This document shows positions 45,293 to 53,563 of a stretch of DNA of 64,000 nucleotides, one piece after another. Position numbers and translations under genes: made by a program. Numbering within the stretch: the first letter of the stretch is position 1; every line of letters begins with the position of its first letter. The stretch covers positions 1-64,000 of the forward strand of contig NZ_JAHUZF010000006.1 of NCBI RefSeq assembly GCF_019218295.1, read 5' to 3'. The DNA comes from Maritimibacter sp. DP1N21-5. GTDB taxonomy: Bacteria > Pseudomonadota > Alphaproteobacteria > Rhodobacterales > Rhodobacteraceae. The notes under the pieces are model-generated. The model was given only the letters and a program-made list of their open reading frames with translations, did no database searches and was not told the DNA's origin.

Positions 45293-46051
45293 ATGACCAC
45301 CACGCAAGCCGACTTTCGCGCCGCACTCCTTGATCCGGAGCGCGCAGTGCCGGACGGGCTGACCGATCCGGCAGGTCAGCCGACAAAGCGCCGCTTCGCT
45401 GTCTATCGCAACAACGTCACCGTCGCACTGATCGACGCATTGCGCACCGGCTTTCCGGTTCTGTGCAAGCTGCTTGGCGATCAGAACTTCGATCAACTGG
45501 CTCGGGTCTTTGCGCGTGCGCACCCGCCGACGTCGCCGCTGATGATGCACTATGGCGCGGCTTTGCCCGCGTTTCTGGATGGGTTCGAACCGCTGGCGCG
45601 TATCGGCTACCTGCCTGACATCGCCCGCCTCGAACTGGCCTTGCGCCATGCGTATCACGCGGCGGACAGTACGCCGCTGGATGCAGCCCGGCTTGGCGCT
45701 CTACCACCGGAGGTGCTGATGCAGACCCGCTTGCACCTGTCTCCGGCCGTTCAACTGGTGCACTCCCGTTGGCCCATCCATGATATCTGGTGCTACAACA
45801 CCCGGGCGGGCGCGCAAAAACCACGCAGTATCGCTCAACCGGTTCTCGTCACGCGCGCTAAGTTTGACCCCGAACCGCACGCGCTGACGCCGGCACAGGC
45901 CGCGTGGATACAGGCCATAATCGATGGTGCAACGCTGGAAAACGCCGTGGATGCCGCGACTGCCATCGACGCGAATTTCGACCTTGGACCCCTGCTGACC
46001 CTTCTGATCCAGCACAACGCCTTGACCGACATCACCACTCCAAAGGACTGA
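45293..46051 (+). CDS. bufC: Bufferin partner protein (BufC, DUF2063)
   Basis: A 252-aa protein from ATG 45293 (MTTTQADFRAALLD). The DUF2063 N-terminal half is clear (RFAVYRNNVTVALIDALRTGFPVLCKLLGDQNFDQLARVF, then HPPTSPLMMHYGAALPAFLDGF). Partner proteins of this family bring the precursor to the MNIO enzyme. It follows bufB by four bases and precedes the DoxX gene by four, so the set is one operon. Confidence 0.9.
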   Translation: MTTTQADFRAALLDPERAVPDGLTDPAGQPTKRRFAVYRNNVTVALIDALRTGFPVLCKLLGDQNFDQLARVFARAHPPTSPLMMHYGAALPAFLDGFEPLARIGYLPDIARLELALRHAYHAADSTPLDAARLGALPPEVLMQTRLHLSPAVQLVHSRWPIHDIWCYNTRAGAQKPRSIAQPVLVTRAKFDPEPHALTPAQAAWIQAIIDGATLENAVDAATAIDANFDLGPLLTLLIQHNALTDITTPKD

Positions 46052-46055
46052 CCCC

Positions 46056-46619
46056 ATGACTGCCCTGACCCGCCTGCACGCCGCAATCTTTGGCCCGCTT
46101 GAACGCGCGGACTGGCTGTTGCCGACCCTTGCCCGTTTCCTGTTCGCCGCCGTGCTGGCCGTATATTTCTGGGTATCTGGCCTGACGAAGCTGGGCGACG
46201 GCATATTTGGCATCTTCCAACCATCGCTGGGGGCCTATGCGCAGATCTTTCCCAAGGTGATGGAAAACGTCGGCTACGACGTGACACAGCTGGGCGTTTA
46301 TCACTGGGCGGTCGTGACCGCGGGCACGGTGGCAGAGTTCGTGCTGCCCCTGCTGATTATCATTGGCCTGCTGACGCGGCTCGCGTCGCTGGGCATGATC
46401 GGATTTATCGTAGTGCAATCGCTGACCGACCTGAACGGCCACGACAAGTGGGGCGACGGGCTGGTGCTGGGGGCGTGGTTCGACGCGCCATCAAACAGCC
46501 TGATCATGGACCAGCGGTCCCTGTGGGTGTTCTTGCTGCTGCTTCTGGTGATCAAAGGGGCCGGGCCGATCTCATTCGATCGCGCCCTTGCCCCGAAGGC
46601 CGCGCCAGCCGCCGCCTAG
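46056..46619 (+). CDS. DoxX family membrane protein of the bufferin operon
   Basis: A 187-aa protein with four membrane helices and the DoxX pattern (RFLFAAVLAVYFWVSGLTKLGDG, TAGTVAEFVLPLLIIIGLLTRLASLG). DoxX-type proteins are common in bufferin operons, where their exact task is unclear. The last codons overlap the convergent ArsC-like gene by four bases. Confidence 0.85.
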   Translation: MTALTRLHAAIFGPLERADWLLPTLARFLFAAVLAVYFWVSGLTKLGDGIFGIFQPSLGAYAQIFPKVMENVGYDVTQLGVYHWAVVTAGTVAEFVLPLLIIIGLLTRLASLGMIGFIVVQSLTDLNGHDKWGDGLVLGAWFDAPSNSLIMDQRSLWVFLLLLLVIKGAGPISFDRALAPKAAPAAA

Positions 46620-46933
46620 TCCACGCCGAGGGCGGCTTGCACGTCCTTGGTCCAACCAAGGTGCAGGCTGCCGTTGGTCGCGATCAATGGCCGTTTCATC
46701 AGCGTGGGATGCGCCGCGAGCAAGTCCTTCGGCGCGCCCTTGCGCTCCTCCTCCGACAGCCCGCGCCATGTGGTGGAGCGCGTATTGACGAGTTTTTCGC
46801 CGAAAGTGGCGAGGGCTGCATCCATCACATCGGTGGGCACACCGTCGGCCCGCACGTCCACAAAATGCGCATCTGGCAAGGCCTTGATGGCCTTGCGGCA
46901 GGTGTCACAAGTTTTCAATCCGTATATTTCCAT
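46616..46933 (-). CDS. ArsC/Spx family thioredoxin-fold protein
   Basis: A 105-aa protein with the Cys motif TCDTCRKA (C9, C12) near the N-terminus, as in ArsC/YffB proteins, then VDVRADG and the STTWR and MKRPLI segments typical of the family. YffB-type members act as glutathione-dependent reductases; arsenate is not the only likely substrate. No ars genes are close by. Confidence 0.85.
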   Translation of the reverse strand: MEIYGLKTCDTCRKAIKALPDAHFVDVRADGVPTDVMDAALATFGEKLVNTRSTTWRGLSEEERKGAPKDLLAAHPTLMKRPLIATNGSLHLGWTKDVQAALGVD

Positions 46934-47118
46934 ATCTCGACCTCACTTTTGCGTAGAATTAAGCGGCATCTCGCGCGGAATGCGAGGCCCAACCTTGATT
47001 TTCCCGCACTGAGGGCAATCTCTGAATGAGCGGCGCAGTCGTTTTGACTGGGTTGTCCAAGGCCCCTGCCCGAACGACCGACGCGGGGGAGACTGCAAGG
47101 TAAAGGAGGCACGGGAAC

Positions 47119-47325
47119 ATGCCAACTGGCACCGTGAAGTGGTTCAACACCACGAAAGGCTACGGTTTTATCGCCCCAGACGAGGGCGGCAAGGACGTTT
47201 TTGTTCACATTTCAGCGGTGGAACGGTCTGGACTGACCGGGCTGGCCGACAATCAAAAAGTGAGTTTCGAACTGCTCGAAGGGCGCGATGGGCGCCAGAT
47301 GGCAGGCGAGTTGAAACTGCTCTAG
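47119..47325 (+). CDS. Cold-shock protein
   Basis: A 68-aa CspA-type OB fold with both RNA-binding motifs, KGYGFI and DVFVHIS. A strong AAAGGAGG lies about nine bases before the ATG, and ~185 bases of 5' region separate it from the divergent ArsC-like gene. It binds single-stranded RNA/DNA. Confidence 0.94.
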   Translation: MPTGTVKWFNTTKGYGFIAPDEGGKDVFVHISAVERSGLTGLADNQKVSFELLEGRDGRQMAGELKLL

Positions 47326-47342
47326 CGCCAAGACGCGAACAG

Positions 47343-47371
47343 GCGGCGCACGATATGCCATCCTGCGCCGC
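47343..47371. terminator. Hairpin between csp and the convergent small gene
   Basis: GCGGCGCA (47343-47350) pairs with TGCGCCGC (47364-47371) across a 13-base loop. There is no real T-run, so termination is uncertain; it lies where both convergent genes end. Confidence 0.4.
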
Positions 47372-47391
47372 TTGATCCAGGTGCGATCAGA

Positions 47392-47688
47392 TCAGTCGTA
47401 GGTGCAGCCTTTGGTCCCGACGGGGCAGCTGCTTTGGCGTACGTGGCGCACATGCTTCACACGTTTCTTGACCGGGTGCGCCAGCGCTTGCTGGTAGCTG
47501 ATGCCCTGGTTCGGACGACCGCAGCAAATCACGCCATCCATTGTCACCGGTTGAAGCCCGGCGGGGCAGTAGTTGTGCTGGCTGTGGTAGGCATAGATCT
47601 TGGGGCCGCCGTGGCTTTGGGCGAGTGCGGCGCCGGCGCCCAGGACTGCAAAAACTGTTGCTGTGGCCAATATTTTTTTGAATGGCAT
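47392..47688 (-). CDS. Small secreted cysteine-containing protein
   Basis: A 98-aa protein with a signal peptide (ATVFAVLGAGAALAQS, to about residue 25). The mature part has CPAGLQPV, VICCGRP and SCPVGTKGCTYD, five cysteines, and a basic patch KKRVKHVRHVRQ. Periplasmic or extracellular; disulfides likely. No family recognised. Confidence 0.7.
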   Translation of the reverse strand: MPFKKILATATVFAVLGAGAALAQSHGGPKIYAYHSQHNYCPAGLQPVTMDGVICCGRPNQGISYQQALAHPVKKRVKHVRHVRQSSCPVGTKGCTYD

Positions 47689-47857
47689 ATCTTCCCTCGT
47701 TCTCTCAACACACCACGAAATCTATGGGCACGATGCCCGTGATGTGATCACAAGTCCAGAATTTTTGGGAGATTTGCACGGCGCACGCATGATTTACTCA
47801 AATTTTGGGGAATTGTGACTAGGCTGGAAACAGTTTTCCAAAGGATCGGTGCCCAAG

Positions 47858-48097
47858 ATGACCGAACTGATGCGACTGTTGGCGCTGTATTATGCCTGTG
47901 AAGTCTCGGCCGAGACGACGTTTCCGTCGCCCACCGAATGGGCGCGGTGCATGGGGCACTACCACGCGGTCAAGGCGCATTTTGCGGGCGATCTGACCGG
48001 GCCGCAGGCGCAGATCGAAGGGTATCGTGCCTGGAAAACGTGGGAAGATCAGAACGGCGCGCTGGTCGCCCAATTGCGGGACCGCGCGATCCGCTAG
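47858..48097 (+). CDS. Small hypothetical protein
   Basis: A 79-aa protein from ATG 47858 (MTELMRLLALYYAC), or GTG 47849. Mostly helical with several aromatic residues. Its end overlaps the convergent gene at 48094 by four bases. The coding-like composition supports it; function unknown. Confidence 0.6.
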   Translation: MTELMRLLALYYACEVSAETTFPSPTEWARCMGHYHAVKAHFAGDLTGPQAQIEGYRAWKTWEDQNGALVAQLRDRAIR

Positions 48098-48372
48098 GTC
48101 GGATTTTCCGTTTCTTCCCAATGCTCTCCCATCGAGACGATGCATGAGGTGCCGCTGGCATAGCGCACCACCATGGCCCAGTCGCCACGCGCATCCGTCC
48201 ACACTTCCATCATCTGATCGGGCGCACGTATGCCGGAGGCCGTGCGGGCGGAATGGAACTGCTGTTCCAGCTTTTGCTGCATCTGTTTCGTGGGCGCGCA
48301 GAGGATGTCCGCGATGGGATTGGCCGCCACGGGCGCGGCCAGAAGGGTCATACATACGGCTGCTCTGATCAT
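48094..48372 (-). CDS. Small periplasmic hypothetical protein
   Basis: A 92-aa protein with a signal peptide (MIRAAVCMTLLAAPVAAN). The rest has two cysteines (DILCAPT and TSCIVS), consistent with a disulfide, and a compact beta/alpha pattern (MEVWTDARGDWAMVVRYASG). Function unknown. Confidence 0.65.
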   Translation of the reverse strand: MIRAAVCMTLLAAPVAANPIADILCAPTKQMQQKLEQQFHSARTASGIRAPDQMMEVWTDARGDWAMVVRYASGTSCIVSMGEHWEETENPT

Positions 48373-48401
48373 GTGCCCAACGTAACAGTTTTATGACGCG
48401 C

Positions 48402-48410
48402 TGTGGATAA
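48402..48410 (-). promoter_or_regulatory. DnaA-box-like site in the repeat region
   Basis: TGTGGATAA, the reverse complement of TTATCCACA, lies 29 bases after the small periplasmic gene's start and near the AAACTGC array. Confidence 0.35.
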
Positions 48411-48533
48411 GTATTTCCTTCATTTTGGTTAAAACCGGGCCGGAGTGTGAACGGTGTCTAAACACTGCGCGCCTTGTGTTTACCCATAGGGGATGGGGGC
48501 GGCGGAAGTGTCTGTGCGGCGGGATATGGGGGC

Positions 48534-48642
48534 AAACTGCACATTTTCGGGCGGAAACTGCGTGTTTTGAGGGGGCGGATTTCGGGGGAAATGAGCGTGT
48601 TTTGGGGAAACTGCACATTTTGGCGGTGAAACTGCGTGTTTT
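48534..48642. repeat. Five-copy array of a 14-base AAACTGC element
   Basis: Copies of AAACTGC-(ACA or GTG)-TTTT start at 48534, 48555, 48608 and 48629, with a variant AAATGAGCGTGTTTT at 48589. The ACA form occurs at 48534 and 48608 and the GTG form at the others. Spacing is 21, 34, 19 and 21 bases, and G-runs separate the copies. Confidence 0.75.
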
Positions 48643-48708
48643 TGGGGTGCTTGCGTGGATGGGGTCCGGGCGGTGGTTAATGCGGGTGATTTTTCTTGTG
48701 GTTGGGGT

Positions 48709-48894
48709 GGTGGGGTGGAACCCCACCCTACCGTTTTGGGGCGGATGGTCCGGGCTTGCGGGGATGGTTTGATAGGTGGGGATGGCGGGGTGAACCCCGC
48801 CCTACGGGTTGGCGGGGATGGTGCGGGCGGGGGCGAGGGTCGCTCTCTGTCCCGCCCGCTGGCATGTCTTGGTAGGGCGGGATTTCATCCCGCC
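48709..48894. repeat. Three REP-like hairpins
   Basis: Imperfectly repeated hairpins: GGTGGGG/CCCCACC (48709-48727), GGCGGGG/CCCCGCC (48784-48801) and GGCGGGA/TCCCGCC (48876-48894). Each is flanked by CCTAC or GTAGG, as in dispersed palindromic repeats. Orientation of the third differs from the first two. Confidence 0.7.
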
Positions 48895-49051
48895 GTCCGA
48901 CGTTTCGATCGTGCGCGGAGCCGGGGCAGCGCCGGGCCGCGGATTGGCGCAGCGACAGGCGTGCGGCGCGGTTTGTAGTTATGGTGTGAGCCAGGAAAAG
49001 AATAGAGCGCGAAAAGCCAGTTGACCGTTTCACACGCAACAAAGTTCTGTT

Positions 49052-49990
49052 TTAGGACTTCGCGCGTTCTGAAATGCACTCCCCCTCCCAAGGCAGATAT
49101 GAAGCATGGTTCAATCTCACTTCTGGAGCGCCAATTGACAGGCGAACTTTTGAAATCCAAGAAATCGCCTCACGTTCAAAAATATCCCCATCAACCTGTT
49201 TGTCCGAAAAGTCTATTTCAACAGCGTTTGATGCGGCTAGTTCGCGCATACCTAGTTCATATAACCGAACCCTCACTTCGCTTGGAAATATTGAGTACAT
49301 ATTTGTAATAAGATACGAGCTTGTACCAACAAAACACAGGTTGACAAAGAGCCAGTCGTGCAGCTTGTTCGGCGTATCTTCGTAGAACGACATCCCGTGC
49401 GGTAAAAGATTATGACCACCTAAATCTGTACGGCAGGGGTTTGTGCGAATTGCAAAAACCCGCCAATTTTCAGGGATTCTTGAATCCGAATAGAAGCCTT
49501 CATGGTCAACCGAAAATAATCGCCTTATTTGCCTTCGGTCAAATTGCCCGCTAACGTCCCCGACATTTAAAGCGGAGTCATCAAGTGCATTTCGGCAGTA
49601 GATAGTGAATAGCGAAACCCAGCGTGCCAGATCCTTCTGGTCACTGACCGACAAACTTACTGGTCCTATGTTATGAATCTTTGTAAATGGTTTTTTCGCA
49701 GCATTTTGTATATCACTCAGCCAACCATTGTTACAAGTGTTGCAAACGACGCCTGCCACCGTTCTGTGTAACCCGTGACCCGCTTTTGCGAATTCACCAA
49801 GTCTCACTACAAACTCTGTATCACTTACAGCTTGGTTTTCGAGATGATTGCGCCTGCCTTTTAAATTCTGGTTATAGCTGAACAACCCGCGTTGAAGCCA
49901 CTGCCCCAACACGTGTTCCTTGGAGCGGTAGAATTTACCTGTCGCTTTACCCCGGCAAAATATACACCGTTTATCTTTGTCATCATTCAC
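49052..49990 (-). CDS. HNH-like zinc protein, translationally coupled to thyX
   Basis: A 312-aa protein. Near the N-terminus it has [17 protein letters not shown] and then [14 protein letters not shown], the CxxC...EH...CxxCN layout of HNH-type zinc nucleases and related uncharacterised proteins. The remainder is not recognised. Start GTG 49990 overlaps the thyX stop (GTGA) and has a strong GGAGGT upstream inside thyX. Its base composition is far more A+T-rich than the neighbours, which suggests recent transfer. Possible nuclease linked to nucleotide metabolism or defence; unproven. Confidence 0.72.
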   Translation of the reverse strand: MNDDKDKRCIFCRGKATGKFYRSKEHVLGQWLQRGLFSYNQNLKGRRNHLENQAVSDTEFVVRLGEFAKAGHGLHRTVAGVVCNTCNNGWLSDIQNAAKKPFTKIHNIGPVSLSVSDQKDLARWVSLFTIYCRNALDDSALNVGDVSGQFDRRQIRRLFSVDHEGFYSDSRIPENWRVFAIRTNPCRTDLGGHNLLPHGMSFYEDTPNKLHDWLFVNLCFVGTSSYLITNMYSIFPSEVRVRLYELGMRELAASNAVEIDFSDKQVDGDIFEREAISWISKVRLSIGAPEVRLNHASYLPWEGECISERAKS

Positions 49991-50892
49991 CTAATAACCT
50001 CCATAAACTCCCGCCATTCCCCCTTGGACATGCCGGAATTTTCCTGCGTGACCTCTTCACCTTTCAACATGCGCTGGATGCACCCCAGTGCAGTCGCCGA
50101 AAGTGTCGCCCCGCCCATCCGGTAATCCTCGAACGCTTTGTACGCCGCGGGCACCCAATCCTTGACCATGTCGCAGATCGCATCGGCATAGACGCGGATT
50201 TCGTATTGGGCGTGGGCGTCCGCGCGCAGGCGGAGGAAGTGGAAGAGGTTGTGCAGGTCCACTTTCCAGTACCATTGGGTGTAGACATTGGCAGGCAGGT
50301 TCATGCGGGCGAGTTCACGGGCGAGGCCCTGCTGGCCGTCCTGGGAAATCATCTCTTCATAATGGTCGTAGCAGCGCATGGCGTCGTCGCGCAGGTAGTT
50401 GAGGACGCGCTGTGCTTCGTCGCCCGTGAGTGCTTCGCCCCTGCCCTGGTTGTTGACGACCGATTGGGCGGCGAGTGCGTCCTGCGCGGGGATGTAGAAT
50501 TCGCGGTCGAGGATCGAGTAGCGCGCCGAGTATTCGTTCACGTTGGCGGTGCGGTGGCGGATCCACTGGCGGGCGACGAAGACGGGGAGTTTGACGTGCA
50601 GCTTGATCTCGCACATCTCGAACGGGGTCGAGTGCCAGTGGCGCATGAGGTAGCGGATCAGCCCCTCGTCATTTTGGACCGACTTGGTGCCCTTGCCGTA
50701 GCTGACCCGCGCGGCCTGGCAGATGGCGGCGTCGTCGCCCATGTAGTCGATGACGCGGACAAAGCCGTGGTCGAGGACCTCGTGCGCCTTATACAGGTGC
50801 GCCTCCATCCCCGGGACGGTGGCGCGGAGCGTTTGGGTGGACTGGGCGCGCAGGGCGTCGATTTCGGACTGTTGTTCGGGGCTGAGCGGCAT
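49987..50892 (-). CDS. thyX: FAD-dependent thymidylate synthase
   Basis: A 301-aa ThyX. The signature RHRxxxxxxxS is at residues 112-122 ([11 protein letters not shown]). The NAD(P)H/FAD-binding neighbourhood HSTPFEM and the late [30 protein letters not shown] are present. It makes dTMP from dUMP with methylenetetrahydrofolate and FADH2. A DnaA-box sequence TTATCCACA lies 13 bases upstream of the start (50905-50913). Confidence 0.95.
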   Translation of the reverse strand: MPLSPEQQSEIDALRAQSTQTLRATVPGMEAHLYKAHEVLDHGFVRVIDYMGDDAAICQAARVSYGKGTKSVQNDEGLIRYLMRHWHSTPFEMCEIKLHVKLPVFVARQWIRHRTANVNEYSARYSILDREFYIPAQDALAAQSVVNNQGRGEALTGDEAQRVLNYLRDDAMRCYDHYEEMISQDGQQGLARELARMNLPANVYTQWYWKVDLHNLFHFLRLRADAHAQYEIRVYADAICDMVKDWVPAAYKAFEDYRMGGATLSATALGCIQRMLKGEEVTQENSGMSKGEWREFMEVIR

Positions 50893-50904
50893 GGGGCGCG
50901 TCCT

Positions 50905-50913
50905 TTATCCACA
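50905..50913 (+). promoter_or_regulatory. DnaA-box-like site upstream of thyX
   Basis: Perfect TTATCCACA. Single sites can regulate nucleotide-synthesis genes via DnaA; chance occurrence cannot be excluded. Confidence 0.4.
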
Positions 50914-51101
50914 GAATCTGTCGGGCCTACACCTTATCTTGGGGATGCCGACATGAGAACCGCTATATAAGGGCGGTTTTTTGGCAACGGTTCTTGGGAG
51001 GCGCGAATCGCCCCCCATACGAAAGCGTTGACTTTTGGGGGGTTAGCGCGGAGTCTTCAGCCAAAAGAGGCAGTTATATAAACCGCAAAGGTTTTTCGGG
51101 C

Positions 51102-52103
51102 ATGAAACGGACAGCAGCAGTGTTTGCGCTTGCCGCGCTTTTGGCGGCGTGCGGGGACGGCAACCCCTTTACGACAGAAGATACGGACGGAGGGGAAACG
51201 CCAACGACCCCGACGGAGCCGACCGAACCAACAGACCCGACCGATCCGACCGATCCGACGGACCCGCTGGCCGTGCCGGAGATCATCGCGAGTGATCTGG
51301 ACAGCATCAGCTTTGATGCCGACACGAACACACTGACGGTGACCGGCCTGACCCAGGATGGTGTGCCGCTGGTCAACGAGTACCGGCATGTGGCCACCAG
51401 CTTTGTCGATGGGTACGAGACCTTTACAGGTCAGAACGATCCGCTGGGCCGTCATGCGACTGCATTCGTGGCAAGCCGTGACGGCGTGCAGGCGGGTGTG
51501 GTTCTGACCGGTCCGCAGTTCAACACGTTCTTCGGTGGCGTCTATTTCGACAGGTCCGGCGCATATGTGGCCCCCACCGCGCCCGAGAGCCGGTTCGACG
51601 TGACCTACTACGGCAACTACGCCGCCGGTCTGAATGTCGACGGCCCGCGCACCGATATTTTCCCGACCCCTGGCGTGGACCCCAATGTGAACACGCCGAA
51701 CCAGGCAGGTTACGTGCATGGCCTGATGTTCGTGAACGTCGATCTGAACGAAATGTCGGTCGAGGGCGAGATCTATAACCGGACGGCCGTTACGGAAGTC
51801 GGGAACTTCGACATGCAGGATATCGTTCTGGTGGACGGGACCTTGACCGGTGAGGGCACCTTCAGCGGAAACATCGAAGTGGATACGACCGACCCGGCTT
51901 TCCCCGATTCGACCGAACGGACGGATATTGGTGATTTCGCCGGGGTAATCGGTGGACCGAACGGGGAGGTCATGGCGGGCGGCATCAACGCGACCGACGT
52001 TCTTGAAGACTTCGACAACGAGATCGAGATGGGTGTCTTTGTCCTGGACCTGTGCACCGCCGCAGACACCGACCCCGTCTGCGTAAACGCGCTGCAGCCG
52101 TAA
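51102..52103 (+). CDS. Slam-type surface lipoprotein (TbpB-like beta-barrel)
   Basis: A 333-aa lipoprotein from ATG 51102. The signal peptide ends in a lipobox LAAC with lipidated Cys17. A Thr/Pro/Asp/Glu-rich linker of TEP/TDP repeats (about 35-55) is the anchor. The rest is beta-rich, ending in GDFAGVIGGPNGEVMAGGI, the hallmark strand pair of TbpB/HphA-like barrel domains that Slam proteins export. Two C-terminal Cys (LDLCTAADTDPVCV) may form a disulfide. The next gene, six bases on, encodes a Slam. The ligand is unknown. Confidence 0.8.
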   Translation: MKRTAAVFALAALLAACGDGNPFTTEDTDGGETPTTPTEPTEPTDPTDPTDPTDPLAVPEIIASDLDSISFDADTNTLTVTGLTQDGVPLVNEYRHVATSFVDGYETFTGQNDPLGRHATAFVASRDGVQAGVVLTGPQFNTFFGGVYFDRSGAYVAPTAPESRFDVTYYGNYAAGLNVDGPRTDIFPTPGVDPNVNTPNQAGYVHGLMFVNVDLNEMSVEGEIYNRTAVTEVGNFDMQDIVLVDGTLTGEGTFSGNIEVDTTDPAFPDSTERTDIGDFAGVIGGPNGEVMAGGINATDVLEDFDNEIEMGVFVLDLCTAADTDPVCVNALQP

Positions 52104-52109
52104 GGCCCG

Positions 52110-53492
52110 ATGAAGCGCGCGCTTGTTGGTGCCTTGCTGACGCTCTGGGCGTCGGCGGGGGCCACGGACCCACAGTCCTCTGACGACACCCGAACCTTCA
52201 GCATCGAACAGGCGCGGGTTCTGGCACGGCAGGCGCTGTATGCGGGCCGGTTTGACCTGGCGCGTGACGTGGCCATGGTTCTGGTGCGCACCGATCCGGA
52301 GGATGCCTACGCCTACGGGGTGCTGGCCGCGGCGCATTCGCGGCTGAACGATCCGAAACTGGCCCGGGCGGCTGCGCGCCTGTCCTACAAGTACAGCGAA
52401 ACGCCCGAACAAAAGTTCGGTGCTGCGCGCACCGCAGCCAGCGTGGCGTTTCAGCAGAAACGGCCCACCGTGTCGCAAGGGTGGTTGCGACTGGCCGCGA
52501 CCCATGCAGATACGGATGCACAGGAGAAAGCGCTGGCGCAGGACTATGGCCGTGTGCGCGCAGCCAACCCGCTGCGCTTCAACATCAACATGTCCCTGGC
52601 CCCGTCAGACAATGTGAACAACGGCACCGACAACGTGCTCGAGGTGATCAACGGCGTGCCGACGCTGGGCGTCTTTCGACCCAGCTCGCGTGCCCTTGAC
52701 GGCATTGTCGGTACATTCGACGTGCATCTGCGCTACAGAGTTGCGCAGTCCGAAAAGAGCCAGACCACCGCAACGGGCCGCGTCTACACGCGGCGTGTCG
52801 ATCTGAGTGACGAAGCACAAGCCAGCGTGCCCGACCTGCGCAACAGCGACTTCGGGTCGACCTATGCCGAGACCGGGGTCGAACATACGTTTGCCCTGGG
52901 CCAGCGCGGCAACTTTGTGACGGTCGGTGGGGCCGTGGGCGCAAGCTGGTTCGGGGGCGACCGGTCCTATGACTTTGCCAAATTGTCGCTGAGCCGGAGC
53001 CTGAAGATGGGCGATGTGGGTCGCCTGACGCTGCGCGGTGCCGCCGAGCGGCGGTTTTCGACCCGCACCAATCTGCGCGATCTGGATGTGCTGACACTTG
53101 GTGCAACCTACAGCCACAAGCTTGAGCGGGGCGACCGGTTCAGCGTCGGACTGACGGTGCAGGATATTGCGGGCGATTTTGTCAACGCCGCGTATCAGAC
53201 GGCCAGCGTGCGGGCGAGTTACACCTTTGGCAAGCAGTTGGGCCCGATGGAAATCTCGACCGGCCTGACGATGGGTTACACCGATTACGATGAGTACCGG
53301 CTGGTCCGGACCGTGCAGGGCGGGCGACAGGACGAGAGCCTTTATGGTGACGTGTCGTTGTTCTTCAAGGACTATGACTTTGCGGGCTTTGCTCCGACCA
53401 TTCGCGTGCGGACGGGGCGCCGGACCTCGAACGTCAACCGGTTCGAGACCGATGAGACGACCATCACGCTTGGGATCCAATCAAAGTTCTGA
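52110..53492 (+). CDS. Surface lipoprotein assembly modifier (Slam) outer-membrane protein
   Basis: A 460-aa protein. Signal peptide to about residue 18, then TPR-like helices (residues ~25-150, ARQALYAGRFDLARDVAMVLVRTDPEDAYAYGVLAAAHSRL in overview). A C-terminal barrel of about 300 residues (DUF560) follows and ends in a terminal Phe (QSKF), the BAM-recognised end. Slam proteins move lipoproteins to the cell surface (type XI secretion). Its neighbour is the matching TbpB-like lipoprotein, so substrate pairing is inferred. Confidence 0.85.
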   Translation: MKRALVGALLTLWASAGATDPQSSDDTRTFSIEQARVLARQALYAGRFDLARDVAMVLVRTDPEDAYAYGVLAAAHSRLNDPKLARAAARLSYKYSETPEQKFGAARTAASVAFQQKRPTVSQGWLRLAATHADTDAQEKALAQDYGRVRAANPLRFNINMSLAPSDNVNNGTDNVLEVINGVPTLGVFRPSSRALDGIVGTFDVHLRYRVAQSEKSQTTATGRVYTRRVDLSDEAQASVPDLRNSDFGSTYAETGVEHTFALGQRGNFVTVGGAVGASWFGGDRSYDFAKLSLSRSLKMGDVGRLTLRGAAERRFSTRTNLRDLDVLTLGATYSHKLERGDRFSVGLTVQDIAGDFVNAAYQTASVRASYTFGKQLGPMEISTGLTMGYTDYDEYRLVRTVQGGRQDESLYGDVSLFFKDYDFAGFAPTIRVRTGRRTSNVNRFETDETTITLGIQSKF

Positions 53493-53563
53493 GAGGCGCT
53501 GGTGCCCGCCGGGCGCTATGCTAGGTTAGCGTCAACAATCACAGTTTGACGGAGACCTCCCCC

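Larger units (their letters stand above)
48373..49051. other. Repeat-rich intergenic region
   Basis: About 680 bases without a supported gene. It contains a DnaA-box-like TGTGGATAA (48402-48410), an array of AAACTGC-type repeats (48534-48642) and three REP-like hairpins (48709-48894). Open frames that cross it show only low-complexity translations and were not called. Confidence 0.75.

Noticed and set aside
48534..48642. CRISPR-like reading of the AAACTGC array
   Set aside because: Repeats are only 14 bases, spacers vary from 5 to 20 bases and are G-rich, and no cas genes are present.
48391..48726. Minus-strand ORF with repeated KTRSF-type segments
   Set aside because: The peptide repeats come directly from the DNA repeat array; no start signal or normal composition.
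48402..50913. Replication origin between the two DnaA boxes
   Set aside because: Only two boxes far apart, no A+T-rich unwinding region or replication gene, so an origin is not supported.
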